NCBI RefSeq assembly: GCF_004364245.1 | Contig: NZ_SOAV01000013.1 | Coordinates: forward strand, 62,001-126,000 | Source of the DNA: Streptomyces sp. BK208 | GTDB lineage: Bacteria; Actinomycetota; Actinomycetes; Streptomycetales; Streptomycetaceae | Reading direction: 5' to 3' | DNA length: 64,000 nt | Part shown: in pieces, positions 6,845 through 15,785 of the stretch | How positions within the stretch are numbered: the stretch's first letter is position 1 | Layout of the letters: each line of letters begins with the position of its first letter | Translations under genes and position numbers: made by a program | The notes under the pieces: generated by a model | Database searches by the model: none | Seen by the model: only the letters and a program-made list of their open reading frames with translations | Told to the model about the DNA's origin: nothing

Positions 6845-9800
6845 CAGGCGATCCTCGTGTGCATGTCGACGACGGTGCCGGACGGGCCGGGAGTGATGGT
6901 GACATGTTGCATCAGGGCGCGCATCAGCTTGACCCCGCGGCCGCGGTGCGCGTTCTTCTCCGGACGGGGGGTCTTCCAGCGGCCGCTGTCGGCGACGGTC
7001 AGGCGCAGATCGTCGACGAGGGCCTCGGCCCGGAGGTGGATGGTCTCGCCGGGGGCGTCGCGGTGGCCGTGCTCGATGGCGTTGGCACACGCCTCTCCGA
7101 CCGCGACCAGGACGTTCTGCACGGTGCGGGGCGGCAGGTCGCATCGGCCGAGCCAGGTGCGCAGGGCGTGCCGGACGGGGGCGAGACGGGACGACTCGGC
7201 AGGGAAGGACAACTCCAGCGGAGCGGGATGGCGGTACAGGAGCAGGGCCACGTCGTCGTCGAACCCGTCTTCGGGCGCCAGCCGGTACATCAGGTGCGCG
7301 GCGAGACCGTCCACGGCGGTGCCCCGTCCTTCCCGGACGGCTTCGCAGGCCTGCTCGATGCCCTCGGTGAGGGCGTGGCGGCGTCGTTCGACGAGGCCGT
7401 CCGTGTACAGCAGCAGGGTGGCGCGGGCGGGTACGGTGCACTCGCCCTCCGGCCGGGCCCGGCCCGGGCGGACGGCCAGCGGAGTGGAACGGCCTTCCTC
7501 CAGGAGCACGGTGGTGCCGTCGGCACGGGCGAGTATGCCGGGCGGATGCCCGGCGCTCGAGTAGACCAGACGTCCGCTCTGCGGATCGAGGACCCCGCAG
7601 AAGACGGTGGTGCACGGTGCGCCGGAGATGCCCGCGGCGAACGTGTCCAGCGCCGTCAGGGTCCGCCCGGGACTCCCGTCCTGCAGCAGCAGGGCCCGGC
7701 AGGCGCTGCGCAGTTGGCCCATGACCGTCGCCGCCTGCAGACCGCGTCCGACGCAGTCGCCGACCACGATGCCGATGCGGCCGTCGGGCAGGGACACGGT
7801 GTCGTACCAGTCACCGCCCACTTCGAGGGGCCGGGTCGCCGGCTCGTACCGGACGGCGAATCCGTCCGGCAGCCGGGAGGGCCCGAGGAAGGAGCGCTGC
7901 AGGGTGATCGCCGTCTCGCGCTGCTGGTCGATCTGGTGGGCCCGCGTCAGCCCCTGGGCGAGGTGACCGGCCAGCAGGGTCAGCAGCAACTGGTCCTCGT
8001 CGGTGAACGACCGGCTGCCGCCCAGGTCGACCCAGAGGGCCATGGTGCCTTCGGGATGCTCCAGGAGGATGCCGGCCCCGGTGCCGTCGGTCGTCGGGCT
8101 CAGCAGGGCCCCCGTACACAACTCGGCCAGCCACACGCGGCGCTCGGCGCTCAGCTCCTCCCACGACGAACCGTCGGTGGCGGTGAGCGAGGGAACGTCG
8201 CCGTGACCGAAGACCGCGGCCGTCGCGCACTCGGCGCGCCACAGGGTCCGCAGCTCGTTCAGGGCGGCGGTCAGCGCCTCGGACAGACTGGTGGCCCGGG
8301 ACAGGCCGGTGGTCAGCGCGGCCACCGCCGTCTCGCGCTGCACCGCGTAGTGCTCGGCCGTCACGTCGCGGAACGTCCCCACGACGACGGTGCGCCCCGT
8401 GTCGGGATCCTGCGCCTGGGCGAAGGTGGCGGTGACCCACAGACGGTGCCCGTCCCGGTGGGTGACCGGAATCGTGTACGTGCCCCGGGAGTTGCCCATG
8501 AGCTGCCCGAAGGACTCGCCGACCAGCCGGTGTGCCTCGGGGTCGGTTGCGGCGTCCGGCCACCACGGGTGGGACGGCGGGTAGGGCAGGCCGTCGGCGC
8601 CGTAGCCGATGATGTCCGTGAACGCCGCGTTGATCTCGATGACGGCGCCGTCCTCGTCGCAGACGAAGAACGCCTCCTGGAGCGATTCCACGAGCGCGGT
8701 GCGCCAGCGCGCCTGGTGCCCGCGCAGCCGCGCCAGTTCGATGTTGGCCCGGACCCGGGCCAGCAGTTCGGCTGCGGCGAACGGCTTGACCAGGTAGTCG
8801 TCGGCACCGGCGTGCAGCCCCTCGACGGAGTCCTCCTGCCCGGCCCGCGCGGACAGGAGCAGCACCGGGACCGACGCGGTGCGCGGGTCGGCGCGCAGCG
8901 CGCCGACGAGTTGCAGACCGTCGAGACGCGGCATCATCACGTCGCTGATGACCAGGTCGGGTGCGTCCGAGCGGACGGCCTCCAGCGCCTCACCACCGTC
9001 GGTCACCTCCTCGACCCCGTACCCGTCGGCGGTCAGCAGCCGGGCGAGGTACTGCCGCATGTCGGCGTTGTCGTCGGCCACCAGTACACGCGCCGGTGCG
9101 GCCGGCGACACCTGAGGGGTGCCGGCCCCGGCCGGAGCGGCCGGGTACGAGCCGGACAGAGCCTCCGGGGCTTCCGCGGGCAGCCAGCGCAACGCCTCCT
9201 CCAGGTACGGATCCGCCGCGGCGGACACCCTGGAGCCGGCCGCCCCGGTGACGATCGACTCGGCCGGGAGGTGGGCGGTGCCGAAGGGGAGGCGGACAAG
9301 GAAACGGGTGCCCTCGCCCTCGGTGCTGTGGGCGGTGATCGTGCCGCCGTGCAGCGAGACCAGCTCCCACACCAGTGCCAGGCCGATTCCGCTGCCCTCG
9401 TTGGAACGCGACCGCACCTTCTCGATCCGGTGGAACCGCTCGAACAGCCGCGGCAGTTCGGCTTCCGGCACCCCGATCCCGGTGTCGGCGACCGTGACGA
9501 CCGCCTGGCCGTCCTCCGCCCCGACGCCGATGCGCACGGAGCCGTCGAAGGTGAACTTCAGCGCGTTGCTGAGGAGGTTCAGCACCACCTTCTCCCACAT
9601 GCCGCGGTCGATGTACACCGGTTCGGGCAGGGGGGCGCAGTCGACGTGGAAGGCAAGTCCGGCCCGGTCGAACGCGGACCGGAAGAGACTGGCCAGCTCG
9701 GTGGTTGCCGCGGCCAGGTCGACCGGCTCGTAGGCGGCCTGCATCCGGCCCGCCTCGATCCGGGAGAAGTCCAGCAGCGTGTTCACCAGCCTGCCCAGCC

Positions 9801-11082
9801 GCATCCCGTTGCGGTGGATCACCTCCACCTCCTCCCGCAGGCGGGCGTCGGCGTCCGCCAGCCGGCCCCGCAGTTCCTCCGCGGGGCCCATGATCAGGGT
9901 GAGCGGGGTGCGGAACTCGTGACTGATGTTGGAGAAGAACGTGGTCTTGGCCCGGTCCAGCTCGGCCAGCTCCTCCGCACGCCTGAGCTGCGCCCGATAA
10001 CTGCGGGCGGAGGCGATGCCGGTGGCGAGGTGCCCGGCGGTCAGGGCGATGAACCCGCGGTAGTGGTCGTCCAGTGCGCGGTACCGGTTCAGACCCGCCA
10101 CCAGGAAGCCGTACGGCATGTCTCCCTGCCGCAGCAGCGGGACGACGAGGGCCTGGGTGGGCGGCCTCTCCCAGTCGCCGCACGGCAGGTCGGAGAAGGG
10201 GGCTCCGTCCAGCTCGACCACCACGGACTCGGCACGGGCCAGACTCGCCGCGGGCCACACGGTGTCGGAATCGGCGAGGTCCAGCCAGGCGGGAGCGGCG
10301 GGATGCGTTCCGGTGACGCCGGTGGTGGCCACCAGCCTGGCCACTGCGCCGTCCTCGAAGAGGTAGGTCAGGGTGAAGGGCAGGTCCCGCCGGTTGCGGT
10401 CGAGCTGCCGGGCCGCGAAGGCCAGCATCTCGTCCTCCGTGCGGACCAGGTTCGGCTCGGAACCGAGGTCGCGCAGCGTCGCCATGCGGCGCTCGCCGAG
10501 GACCCGCTCCGTCTCCTCGCTGACCACGCACAGCATGCCGACCACCGCGCCGTCGTCGTCGCGCAGCGGGCTGTAGGAGAACGTGTGGTAGCTCTCCTCC
10601 GGGTAGCCGGAACGCTCCAGGAACAGGAGCAGTGCCTCGTCCCAGGTGGCCGAGCCGCTGCTGAGCACGGTGTCGATCCGCGGGCCGATGTCGTGCCAGA
10701 TCTCCGCCCAGACCTCGCTCGCCGGCCGGCCCAGCGCCCAGGGGTACTTCTGGCCGAGCGTGTCACGACGGTAGGCGGCGTTGCAGAAGAACGTCAGGTC
10801 CGGTCCCCACGCCATCCACATCGCGAAGCGCGACGACAGCAGGATGCTGACCGCCGTCCGCAGACTCTGCGGCCAGCCGGACGGCGGCCCCAGCGGCGTC
10901 GACGCCCAGGCCACCGCCGCGAGGTCACGGCCCACCTCCGGGTCCGCCCCGAACACGGCGTGCCCGGCCGCCGTCGGGGTCCCGTGCTCAGTGCCCTCGG
11001 GTCGTACCACGCGACACCCTCCCATCCATGTCCGGCCGTCCCGCACCGCGGTGCGACTCAAGGCTTCCACCCCATCGGTCAC
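6844..11082 (-). CDS. Hybrid histidine kinase / SpoIIE phosphatase / RsbW-like fusion
   Basis: A 1412-residue fusion. In order: a PAS-like region (about 45-195); GAF-like (205-360); HisKA with phospho-acceptor His388 in SNISHEFRTPL; a GHKL ATPase with N box LLSNALKF, ADTGIGVP and GSGIGLALV; a receiver with Asp714 in ISDVMMP; a second PAS (795-915); a second GAF (920-1050); a SpoIIE/PP2C phosphatase with VGGDWYD near 1088-1094, VGDCVGRG near 1107 and FDDDVALL near 1274; and a C-terminal RsbW-like ATPase (1290-1412) with GEACANAIEHGH and DSGRWKTP. All key residues are intact. The start is GTG at 11082 and a later start is possible. It is coupled to the STAS gene at 6530. The layout suggests phosphorelay input tuning an antagonist kinase/phosphatase pair in one chain. 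Confidence 0.92.
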   Translation of the reverse strand: MTDGVEALSRTAVRDGRTWMGGCRVVRPEGTEHGTPTAAGHAVFGADPEVGRDLAAVAWASTPLGPPSGWPQSLRTAVSILLSSRFAMWMAWGPDLTFFCNAAYRRDTLGQKYPWALGRPASEVWAEIWHDIGPRIDTVLSSGSATWDEALLLFLERSGYPEESYHTFSYSPLRDDDGAVVGMLCVVSEETERVLGERRMATLRDLGSEPNLVRTEDEMLAFAARQLDRNRRDLPFTLTYLFEDGAVARLVATTGVTGTHPAAPAWLDLADSDTVWPAASLARAESVVVELDGAPFSDLPCGDWERPPTQALVVPLLRQGDMPYGFLVAGLNRYRALDDHYRGFIALTAGHLATGIASARSYRAQLRRAEELAELDRAKTTFFSNISHEFRTPLTLIMGPAEELRGRLADADARLREEVEVIHRNGMRLGRLVNTLLDFSRIEAGRMQAAYEPVDLAAATTELASLFRSAFDRAGLAFHVDCAPLPEPVYIDRGMWEKVVLNLLSNALKFTFDGSVRIGVGAEDGQAVVTVADTGIGVPEAELPRLFERFHRIEKVRSRSNEGSGIGLALVWELVSLHGGTITAHSTEGEGTRFLVRLPFGTAHLPAESIVTGAAGSRVSAAADPYLEEALRWLPAEAPEALSGSYPAAPAGAGTPQVSPAAPARVLVADDNADMRQYLARLLTADGYGVEEVTDGGEALEAVRSDAPDLVISDVMMPRLDGLQLVGALRADPRTASVPVLLLSARAGQEDSVEGLHAGADDYLVKPFAAAELLARVRANIELARLRGHQARWRTALVESLQEAFFVCDEDGAVIEINAAFTDIIGYGADGLPYPPSHPWWPDAATDPEAHRLVGESFGQLMGNSRGTYTIPVTHRDGHRLWVTATFAQAQDPDTGRTVVVGTFRDVTAEHYAVQRETAVAALTTGLSRATSLSEALTAALNELRTLWRAECATAAVFGHGDVPSLTATDGSSWEELSAERRVWLAELCTGALLSPTTDGTGAGILLEHPEGTMALWVDLGGSRSFTDEDQLLLTLLAGHLAQGLTRAHQIDQQRETAITLQRSFLGPSRLPDGFAVRYEPATRPLEVGGDWYDTVSLPDGRIGIVVGDCVGRGLQAATVMGQLRSACRALLLQDGSPGRTLTALDTFAAGISGAPCTTVFCGVLDPQSGRLVYSSAGHPPGILARADGTTVLLEEGRSTPLAVRPGRARPEGECTVPARATLLLYTDGLVERRRHALTEGIEQACEAVREGRGTAVDGLAAHLMYRLAPEDGFDDDVALLLYRHPAPLELSFPAESSRLAPVRHALRTWLGRCDLPPRTVQNVLVAVGEACANAIEHGHRDAPGETIHLRAEALVDDLRLTVADSGRWKTPRPEKNAHRGRGVKLMRALMQHVTITPGPSGTVVDMHTRIA

Positions 11083-11172
11083 GGCGATGACGGAGGCGAG
11101 GCCATCGTCGCAGACGGCTGTCCGCGATCGACCGGGACCTCGTCTTCCCGCCCCCGTCCGGCGCCGTGGGCG

Positions 11173-12918
11173 TCACTCCCGGGACCTGGGCGGTGTGCGC
11201 ACGGCGAGCATGGCGACGTCGTCGTCGTTGTCGTCCGGCCGCACTCCGTCCAGCAGGGCGTCGCAGAACCGGGGGAGCGGACGGCGGGCGAGGGACGCCG
11301 CGTGCCGGCGCAGCCGGTCCAGCCCGCGGTCGATGGAACGGTGCGGAGACTCGACGAGGCCGTCGGTGTACAGCAGCAGCGTCGCCTGGGGCGGCAGAAC
11401 CGTGACCATGTCGGGGCGCGGCCGGTCCGCCCCGGTGCCGAGGAGGATGCCGTGGGCGTCGTCCAGATAGCGGGCCTGGCCGTCATGGGTGACGAGCAGG
11501 GGCGGCGGATGGCCCGCGTTGGTCCACCGCAGGAGCCACAGACCGTCCTCACCGCGCGAGATCCTGCCGAGGATCATCGTCACCATGGGGACCTCGACGA
11601 TGTGCATCACGGCCTCGTCGAGCTGCTTGACCACGGCACTGGGGTCGGCGGAGGGCTGGGACCAGGCGAAGGCGCGCAGCATGTTGCGTACCTGCGCCAT
11701 GCCGGCCGCGGCGTCGAGATCGTGGCCGACGACATCACCGATGGCCAGCGCGTGGGAGCCGGGGGACAGGGTGAACGCGTCGTACCAGTCTCCGCCCACG
11801 GACGAGGCGTGCGGCGCGGGGAGGTACCTGGTCATCATCTCGAGCCCGGGCACGCTGGGGAGCTGGGGCAGCAGATGGCGCTGCATGGTCTCGGCGACCT
11901 TGCGCTGGCGCTGGTACAGGCGGGCGTTGTCCAGGGCGAGACCCGTGCGGCGGGTCAGGTCCTCCAGCAGCGGCAGGTCCCCCGCGGTGAACGGGGCAGG
12001 ACGCTGGGAGCGGCCCAGGGTCAGGGCGCCGAGTACGTCCCGCAGACCCCGGATGGGCGCGATGATCGCCGAGTGCATGCCCGTCGCGGTGAAGAGACGG
12101 CGCTGTTCGACGGCGATCCCCGAGTCGGGCTCGCCCTGGTAGGTGGAGGGACCGGCGAGTGAGGAGGCGGCACCGCGCAGAGCCCTGGACAGCGGCATGG
12201 GGGACTCTTCCGGGACCGGCGGCATGGGACCTTGCAGATCCTCCCGCGCGATCAGGACGCCGTCCTTGTGCTCCATCACCAGCGTGCGCGTCACCTCGTC
12301 ACGTTCGGTGAGCAGGTCGAACACCGCCCAGTCCGCCAGCCGGGGGACAGTCAGGGCCACCATCCGGTGCAGCGCCTCGTCCACGTCCAGCGTCGACGTG
12401 AGCCGCGTGGTCGTCTCCGCCAGCAGGGCCAGCCGCTCCAGTTCCGTCAGGGGAGCGGTGTCCTCTCCATCGTTCTTGGCGAGTTCCACCTTGGGCTGCT
12501 CGTACAGGAGCACGAGCCCGCCCGGCGCCCCGGCGTCGAGTGCGAAGGGCGTGACGAACCAGGAGAGCGGGGCGAGGGAGCCGTCCCCCAGGACGAACCA
12601 CCCGGAGTCGCCGTGCTCCGTGCAGCCTTCGAGCAGCGCCTTCCTCAGCGGGCAGCGGGTGCGGGGCATGGTGTGTCCGTGGTCGTCCCGGTGCAGCAGG
12701 TCGTGGAAGTCCTCCCCGACGAGCTCCACGAGGCTCCTGCCCAGCAGCCCCAGAGCCGCGTCATTGGCCGCGACGATGGCGCCGTCGTCGTCCAGCACGA
12801 TGGCCGACGCCCTCATGGCGTCCAGCGGGATGCGGAACAGGGCATCGGGCCGCGGCCGGTTCCTGGGCACGGTGTAGTCGTCTTGCGTCCGGCCGTCGCG
12901 CCGCCGAGGACCGTCCAT
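11173..12918 (-). CDS. PAS-GAF-SpoIIE protein serine phosphatase
   Basis: A 581-residue RsbU/RsbP-like PP2C phosphatase. PAS spans about residues 30-145 (IVLDDDGAIVAANDAALGLLG). GAF spans about 165-340 (LTSTLDVDEALHRMV; APIRGLRDVLGALTLG). The SpoIIE domain fills about 355-575, with VGGDWYDAF, AIGDVVGHDLDAAAG and PDDNDDDVAML as metal-site motifs and TLLLYTDGLVES. The usual GHG reads GHD here, but the Asp ligands remain. It lies 90 bases upstream of the 1412-residue fusion in the same direction, probably as the first gene of that operon. The likely substrate is a phosphorylated STAS antagonist. Confidence 0.9.
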   Translation of the reverse strand: MDGPRRRDGRTQDDYTVPRNRPRPDALFRIPLDAMRASAIVLDDDGAIVAANDAALGLLGRSLVELVGEDFHDLLHRDDHGHTMPRTRCPLRKALLEGCTEHGDSGWFVLGDGSLAPLSWFVTPFALDAGAPGGLVLLYEQPKVELAKNDGEDTAPLTELERLALLAETTTRLTSTLDVDEALHRMVALTVPRLADWAVFDLLTERDEVTRTLVMEHKDGVLIAREDLQGPMPPVPEESPMPLSRALRGAASSLAGPSTYQGEPDSGIAVEQRRLFTATGMHSAIIAPIRGLRDVLGALTLGRSQRPAPFTAGDLPLLEDLTRRTGLALDNARLYQRQRKVAETMQRHLLPQLPSVPGLEMMTRYLPAPHASSVGGDWYDAFTLSPGSHALAIGDVVGHDLDAAAGMAQVRNMLRAFAWSQPSADPSAVVKQLDEAVMHIVEVPMVTMILGRISRGEDGLWLLRWTNAGHPPPLLVTHDGQARYLDDAHGILLGTGADRPRPDMVTVLPPQATLLLYTDGLVESPHRSIDRGLDRLRRHAASLARRPLPRFCDALLDGVRPDDNDDDVAMLAVRTPPRSRE

Positions 12919-13139
12919 GACGGCATGCTGTCAGGGCATGCGGTGCCGTCGCAACAGGCGCCGGGGAGCGAGGCGCGCTCCGGAGGCGTCCTCCGGCACC
13001 GCGAGGCCTGCGGCGGCGCCGGTCCGTCACCGTTGTCCGCACTTCTCTCCCTATGCGCCTGGTGTGAAGAAGGTGGGCGGGACGGGAGATGATCCGCCCT
13101 CCTCGACGTGCGGTCGCCACGACCTGCGACAGTGGAGTG

Positions 13140-13943
13140 ATGAACATCGAGCGCAGGAACAACGTCAGGGTCACCGGCAACCCGCTCGGGCGCACGGTGG
13201 TGCTGGCCCACGGATTCGGTTGTGACCAGAACATGTGGCGGCTGACGGTGCCGGCCCTCGTCGAGGACTATCGGGTGGTCCTGTTCGACTACGTGGGGTC
13301 GGGCCGCTCCGACCTGTCCGCGTTCACGGCGGACCGCTACTCCTCCCTGGAGGGGTACGCGCGCGACGTGGCGGAGGTCTGTGAAGCACTGGACCTGCGC
13401 GACGCGGTGTTCGTGGGCCACTCGGTGAGCGCGATGATCGGTGTGATGGCGGCCGGACTGGCCCCGTCGCGGATCGGTGCCCTGGTGATGGTCGCGCCGT
13501 CCCCGCGCTACATCGACGACGAGGGTTACCGGGGCGGGTTCAGCGCCGAGGACATCGAGGAGCTGCTGGCCTCCCTGGAGTCGAACTACCTGGGGTGGTC
13601 GGCGACGATGGCGCCGGTCATCATGGGCAACGCCGACCGGCCGGAACTGGGCGAAGAGCTGAAGAACAGCTTCTGCGCCACCGACCCGGACATGGCGCGC
13701 GTCTTCGCCCGGACCACGTTCATGTCGGATTCGCGGGACGACCTGAAGGGCGTGAGCGTGCCGACCCTGGTGCTGGAGTGCACGCAGGACGTCATCGCAC
13801 CGCGGGAGGTGGGCGCCTTCGTGCACGGTGCCGTCCGGGGCTCGTCCCTGGTCACGCTGGACGCCACGGGACACTGCCCGCAGCTGTCCGCGCCCGAGGC
13901 CACCAACGCCGCGATCCTCGACTTCCTGGCGCGTGTGAAGTGA
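13140..13943 (+). CDS. rsbQ: RsbQ-like alpha/beta hydrolase
   Basis: A 267-residue alpha/beta hydrolase closely matching RsbQ, the partner RsbP needs to sense energy stress in Bacillus. Ser95 sits in VGHSVSAMIG, the acid is in ECTQDVIAP and the His in DATGHCPQ. The N-terminal RRNNVRVTG and LAHGFGCDQNMW are characteristic of the RsbQ/strigolactone-receptor branch. Its TGA overlaps the next ATG (TGATG) and the next gene is an RsbP-like PAS phosphatase, which makes the assignment firm. It presumably supplies or hydrolyses an unidentified small hydrophobic ligand for the PAS domain. GTG at 13137 is an alternative start. Confidence 0.88.
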   Translation: MNIERRNNVRVTGNPLGRTVVLAHGFGCDQNMWRLTVPALVEDYRVVLFDYVGSGRSDLSAFTADRYSSLEGYARDVAEVCEALDLRDAVFVGHSVSAMIGVMAAGLAPSRIGALVMVAPSPRYIDDEGYRGGFSAEDIEELLASLESNYLGWSATMAPVIMGNADRPELGEELKNSFCATDPDMARVFARTTFMSDSRDDLKGVSVPTLVLECTQDVIAPREVGAFVHGAVRGSSLVTLDATGHCPQLSAPEATNAAILDFLARVK

Positions 13944-15229
13944 TGTGCCGCACAGGGCAGCAACCCGAACCCTTCGAATCCGACAGCGGAGGGACGTCGG
14001 GAGAGGTCTTCGCCTCGCTGCTGGAGGACAGCGCCGACGACCTCTACGAGAGCGCGCCCTGTGGGTACCTGTCCACCCTGATGGACGGCACGATCGCCAA
14101 GATCAACAGCACGCTGCTGGGCTGGCTGGGCCTGGATCGGCAGAGTGTGGTGGGCCGGATGCGCTTCACCGACCTGCTGACCGTGGGCGGCAAGCTCTAC
14201 CACGAGACGCACTTCGCGCCGCTGCTGCGGATGCAGGGCGAGATCGGCGGTATCGCCCTGGAACTGAAGGGTGCCGACGGCAGCCGCATACCCGTGCTCG
14301 TCTCCTCCGCCGTCAAGCGCGGCACGACCGGCGAGCCCCTGCTGATCCGGACCACCGTGTTCGACGCGCGGGACCGCCGGGCCTACGAGGAGGAACTGCT
14401 GCGGGCCCGGAAGGCGGCGGAGGAGGCGCGCGAACAGGCAGAGGCGGACCGGGCCCGGCTCCAGGACGCCCTGGCCGTGCTCCAGCAGTCACTGCTTCCC
14501 GCCAGCCTGCCGTCCGTACCGGGGATGGAGTCGGCGGTGCACTACCGCACGGCCTCTCCCGATCGTCTCGGAGGCGACTTCTACGACCTCTTTCCGAGCG
14601 ACGGCGAGAGCTTCGCCTTCTTCCTCGGCGACGTCTGCGGGAAGGGACCCCAGGCCGCGGCAGTCACCTCGCTGACCCGCTACACCCTGCGTGCGGCCGC
14701 CCTGCACGATCCGGATCCCGTCGCCGCCCTGACCACCCTCAACAAGGTGCTCAACGAGCGGTACAACGGTGGGGACCCGCGCTACTGCACGGTCGTCTTC
14801 GGTCTCCTGGAGCCGGACCCGGAGGCCGGCACGGTCACCGTCCGCCTGGCCTCCGGCGGACACCCCTCCGCCCTGGTCCTCCGCGCCGACGGCACGGCCG
14901 AGTTCCTGCCGACGCCGGGCGGGCTGCTCGTCGGCGTCCTGCCCACGGCTTCCTTCACCGCAGCCACCACCGTCCTCGGCCCCGGGGACACCCTCCTGCT
15001 GTACACCGACGGTCTGACCGAGGCGCGGACCGGCGAGGACCGCACCAGCCTGTACGGCGAGGAGGCCCTGCTCGACTTCGCCGCCGGCCACGCCGGTGAG
15101 CCGCCGCACGCCGTGATCAAGGCGCTGACCGACCTGCTGGACGGCTTCGGGGACGGCCTCGACGACGACACGGCCCTGCTCGCCCTCGGTGTCCCCGCCG
15201 CCGGCCGCGAGGGTGACGACGCCGCATGA
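13943..15229 (+). CDS. rsbP: RsbP-like PAS-coiled coil-SpoIIE phosphatase
   Basis: A 428-residue protein with PAS at about residues 30-140 (APCGYLSTLMDGTIAKINSTLLGWLG), a coiled coil at about 147-185 rich in Glu/Ala/Arg, and a PP2C domain at about 195-420. Phosphatase motifs are LGGDFYD (Asp212, Asp215), LGDVCGKG (Asp230) and LDDDTALLAL near the end. This domain order is that of Bacillus RsbP. The start overlaps the rsbQ stop and the stop overlaps the STAS start (ATGA), so all three should be made together. Predicted role: on energy stress, with RsbQ bound, dephosphorylate the downstream STAS protein. Confidence 0.9.
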   Translation: MCRTGQQPEPFESDSGGTSGEVFASLLEDSADDLYESAPCGYLSTLMDGTIAKINSTLLGWLGLDRQSVVGRMRFTDLLTVGGKLYHETHFAPLLRMQGEIGGIALELKGADGSRIPVLVSSAVKRGTTGEPLLIRTTVFDARDRRAYEEELLRARKAAEEAREQAEADRARLQDALAVLQQSLLPASLPSVPGMESAVHYRTASPDRLGGDFYDLFPSDGESFAFFLGDVCGKGPQAAAVTSLTRYTLRAAALHDPDPVAALTTLNKVLNERYNGGDPRYCTVVFGLLEPDPEAGTVTVRLASGGHPSALVLRADGTAEFLPTPGGLLVGVLPTASFTAATTVLGPGDTLLLYTDGLTEARTGEDRTSLYGEEALLDFAAGHAGEPPHAVIKALTDLLDGFGDGLDDDTALLALGVPAAGREGDDAA

Positions 15230-15558
15230 GCCAGCTGGAGATCATCACGCGAGAGGCCGCCCCCGGGCCCGTTCTGGAACTGCTCGGCGACCTCGACTAC
15301 GACACCGCCGGCCGACTGCGGGCACTGCTCGCGACGCTTGCCCTGCGGCAGGGCAGCCGCCTGGTCCTGGACCTGGGGGGAGTGACGTTCTGCGACTCCA
15401 GCGGCATCACGGCGCTGATCGTCGCCCGCAACCACGCACTGGCCGCCCAGGCAGAGGTCGCGCTCGCCGACGTCCCCGACCACATCATGCGCGTGCTGCG
15501 CATCGTCGGCCTGGACCAGATCTTCCCCATCGAGCCCGGCAGCGCCGCCGCCATGTGA
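15226..15558 (+). CDS. STAS-domain anti-anti-sigma factor (RsbV-like)
   Basis: A 110-residue antagonist: VLELLGDLDYDTAGRL at the N-terminal strand, then TFCDSSGITAL as the acceptor loop (Ser58 or Ser59). The ATG overlaps the RsbP stop by four bases, completing a coupled RsbQ-RsbP-RsbV-like operon. In Bacillus rsbQP is separate from rsbV, so having the substrate in the same operon is a notable difference. Downstream of the stop lies a small inverted-repeat element. Confidence 0.9.
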   Translation: MSQLEIITREAAPGPVLELLGDLDYDTAGRLRALLATLALRQGSRLVLDLGGVTFCDSSGITALIVARNHALAAQAEVALADVPDHIMRVLRIVGLDQIFPIEPGSAAAM

Positions 15559-15604
15559 CCCCGGTCAGAGCGTGGCGCCCCGTGACGGGAGCGCCGCGCT
15601 GCCC

Positions 15605-15785
15605 CTAGGGGGTGTCGTTTGGATCTTGCCGCGGTCGCGGGGTCCGGCACGCGTATCTGCGGCGTTGTCGTCACTCGCCGACGCTCCGCGTCGACTCCCT
15701 CCTCCGCCTTGCAGCTGCACGCACCAGACCCCCCGCTCGGGTCGACGACAGGGACCGCCGGCCTGATCCGAACGACACCCCCTAG
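15605..15785. mobile_element. 181-bp inverted-repeat (MITE-like) element
   Basis: The left end (15605-15625) and right end (15765-15785) are 21-bp inverted repeats with one mismatch, each CTAG followed by GGGGTGTCGTTyGGATC on the inward strand. Between them is GC-rich DNA without a transposase frame. The size, ends and lack of coding point to a non-autonomous insertion, possibly with CTAG or TA as the duplicated target. From memory, similar sequences recur in streptomycete genomes. The right end supplies the stop codon of the neighbouring winged-helix gene. Confidence 0.7.

Noticed and set aside
6859-12162. Very long open frame on the plus strand opposite the phosphatase genes
   Set aside because: It is antisense to genes with intact domains on the reverse strand. 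High-GC codon bias leaves the complementary frame free of stops. It has no domain, and its composition is Gly/Arg/Gln/Val-heavy as expected for a shadow.
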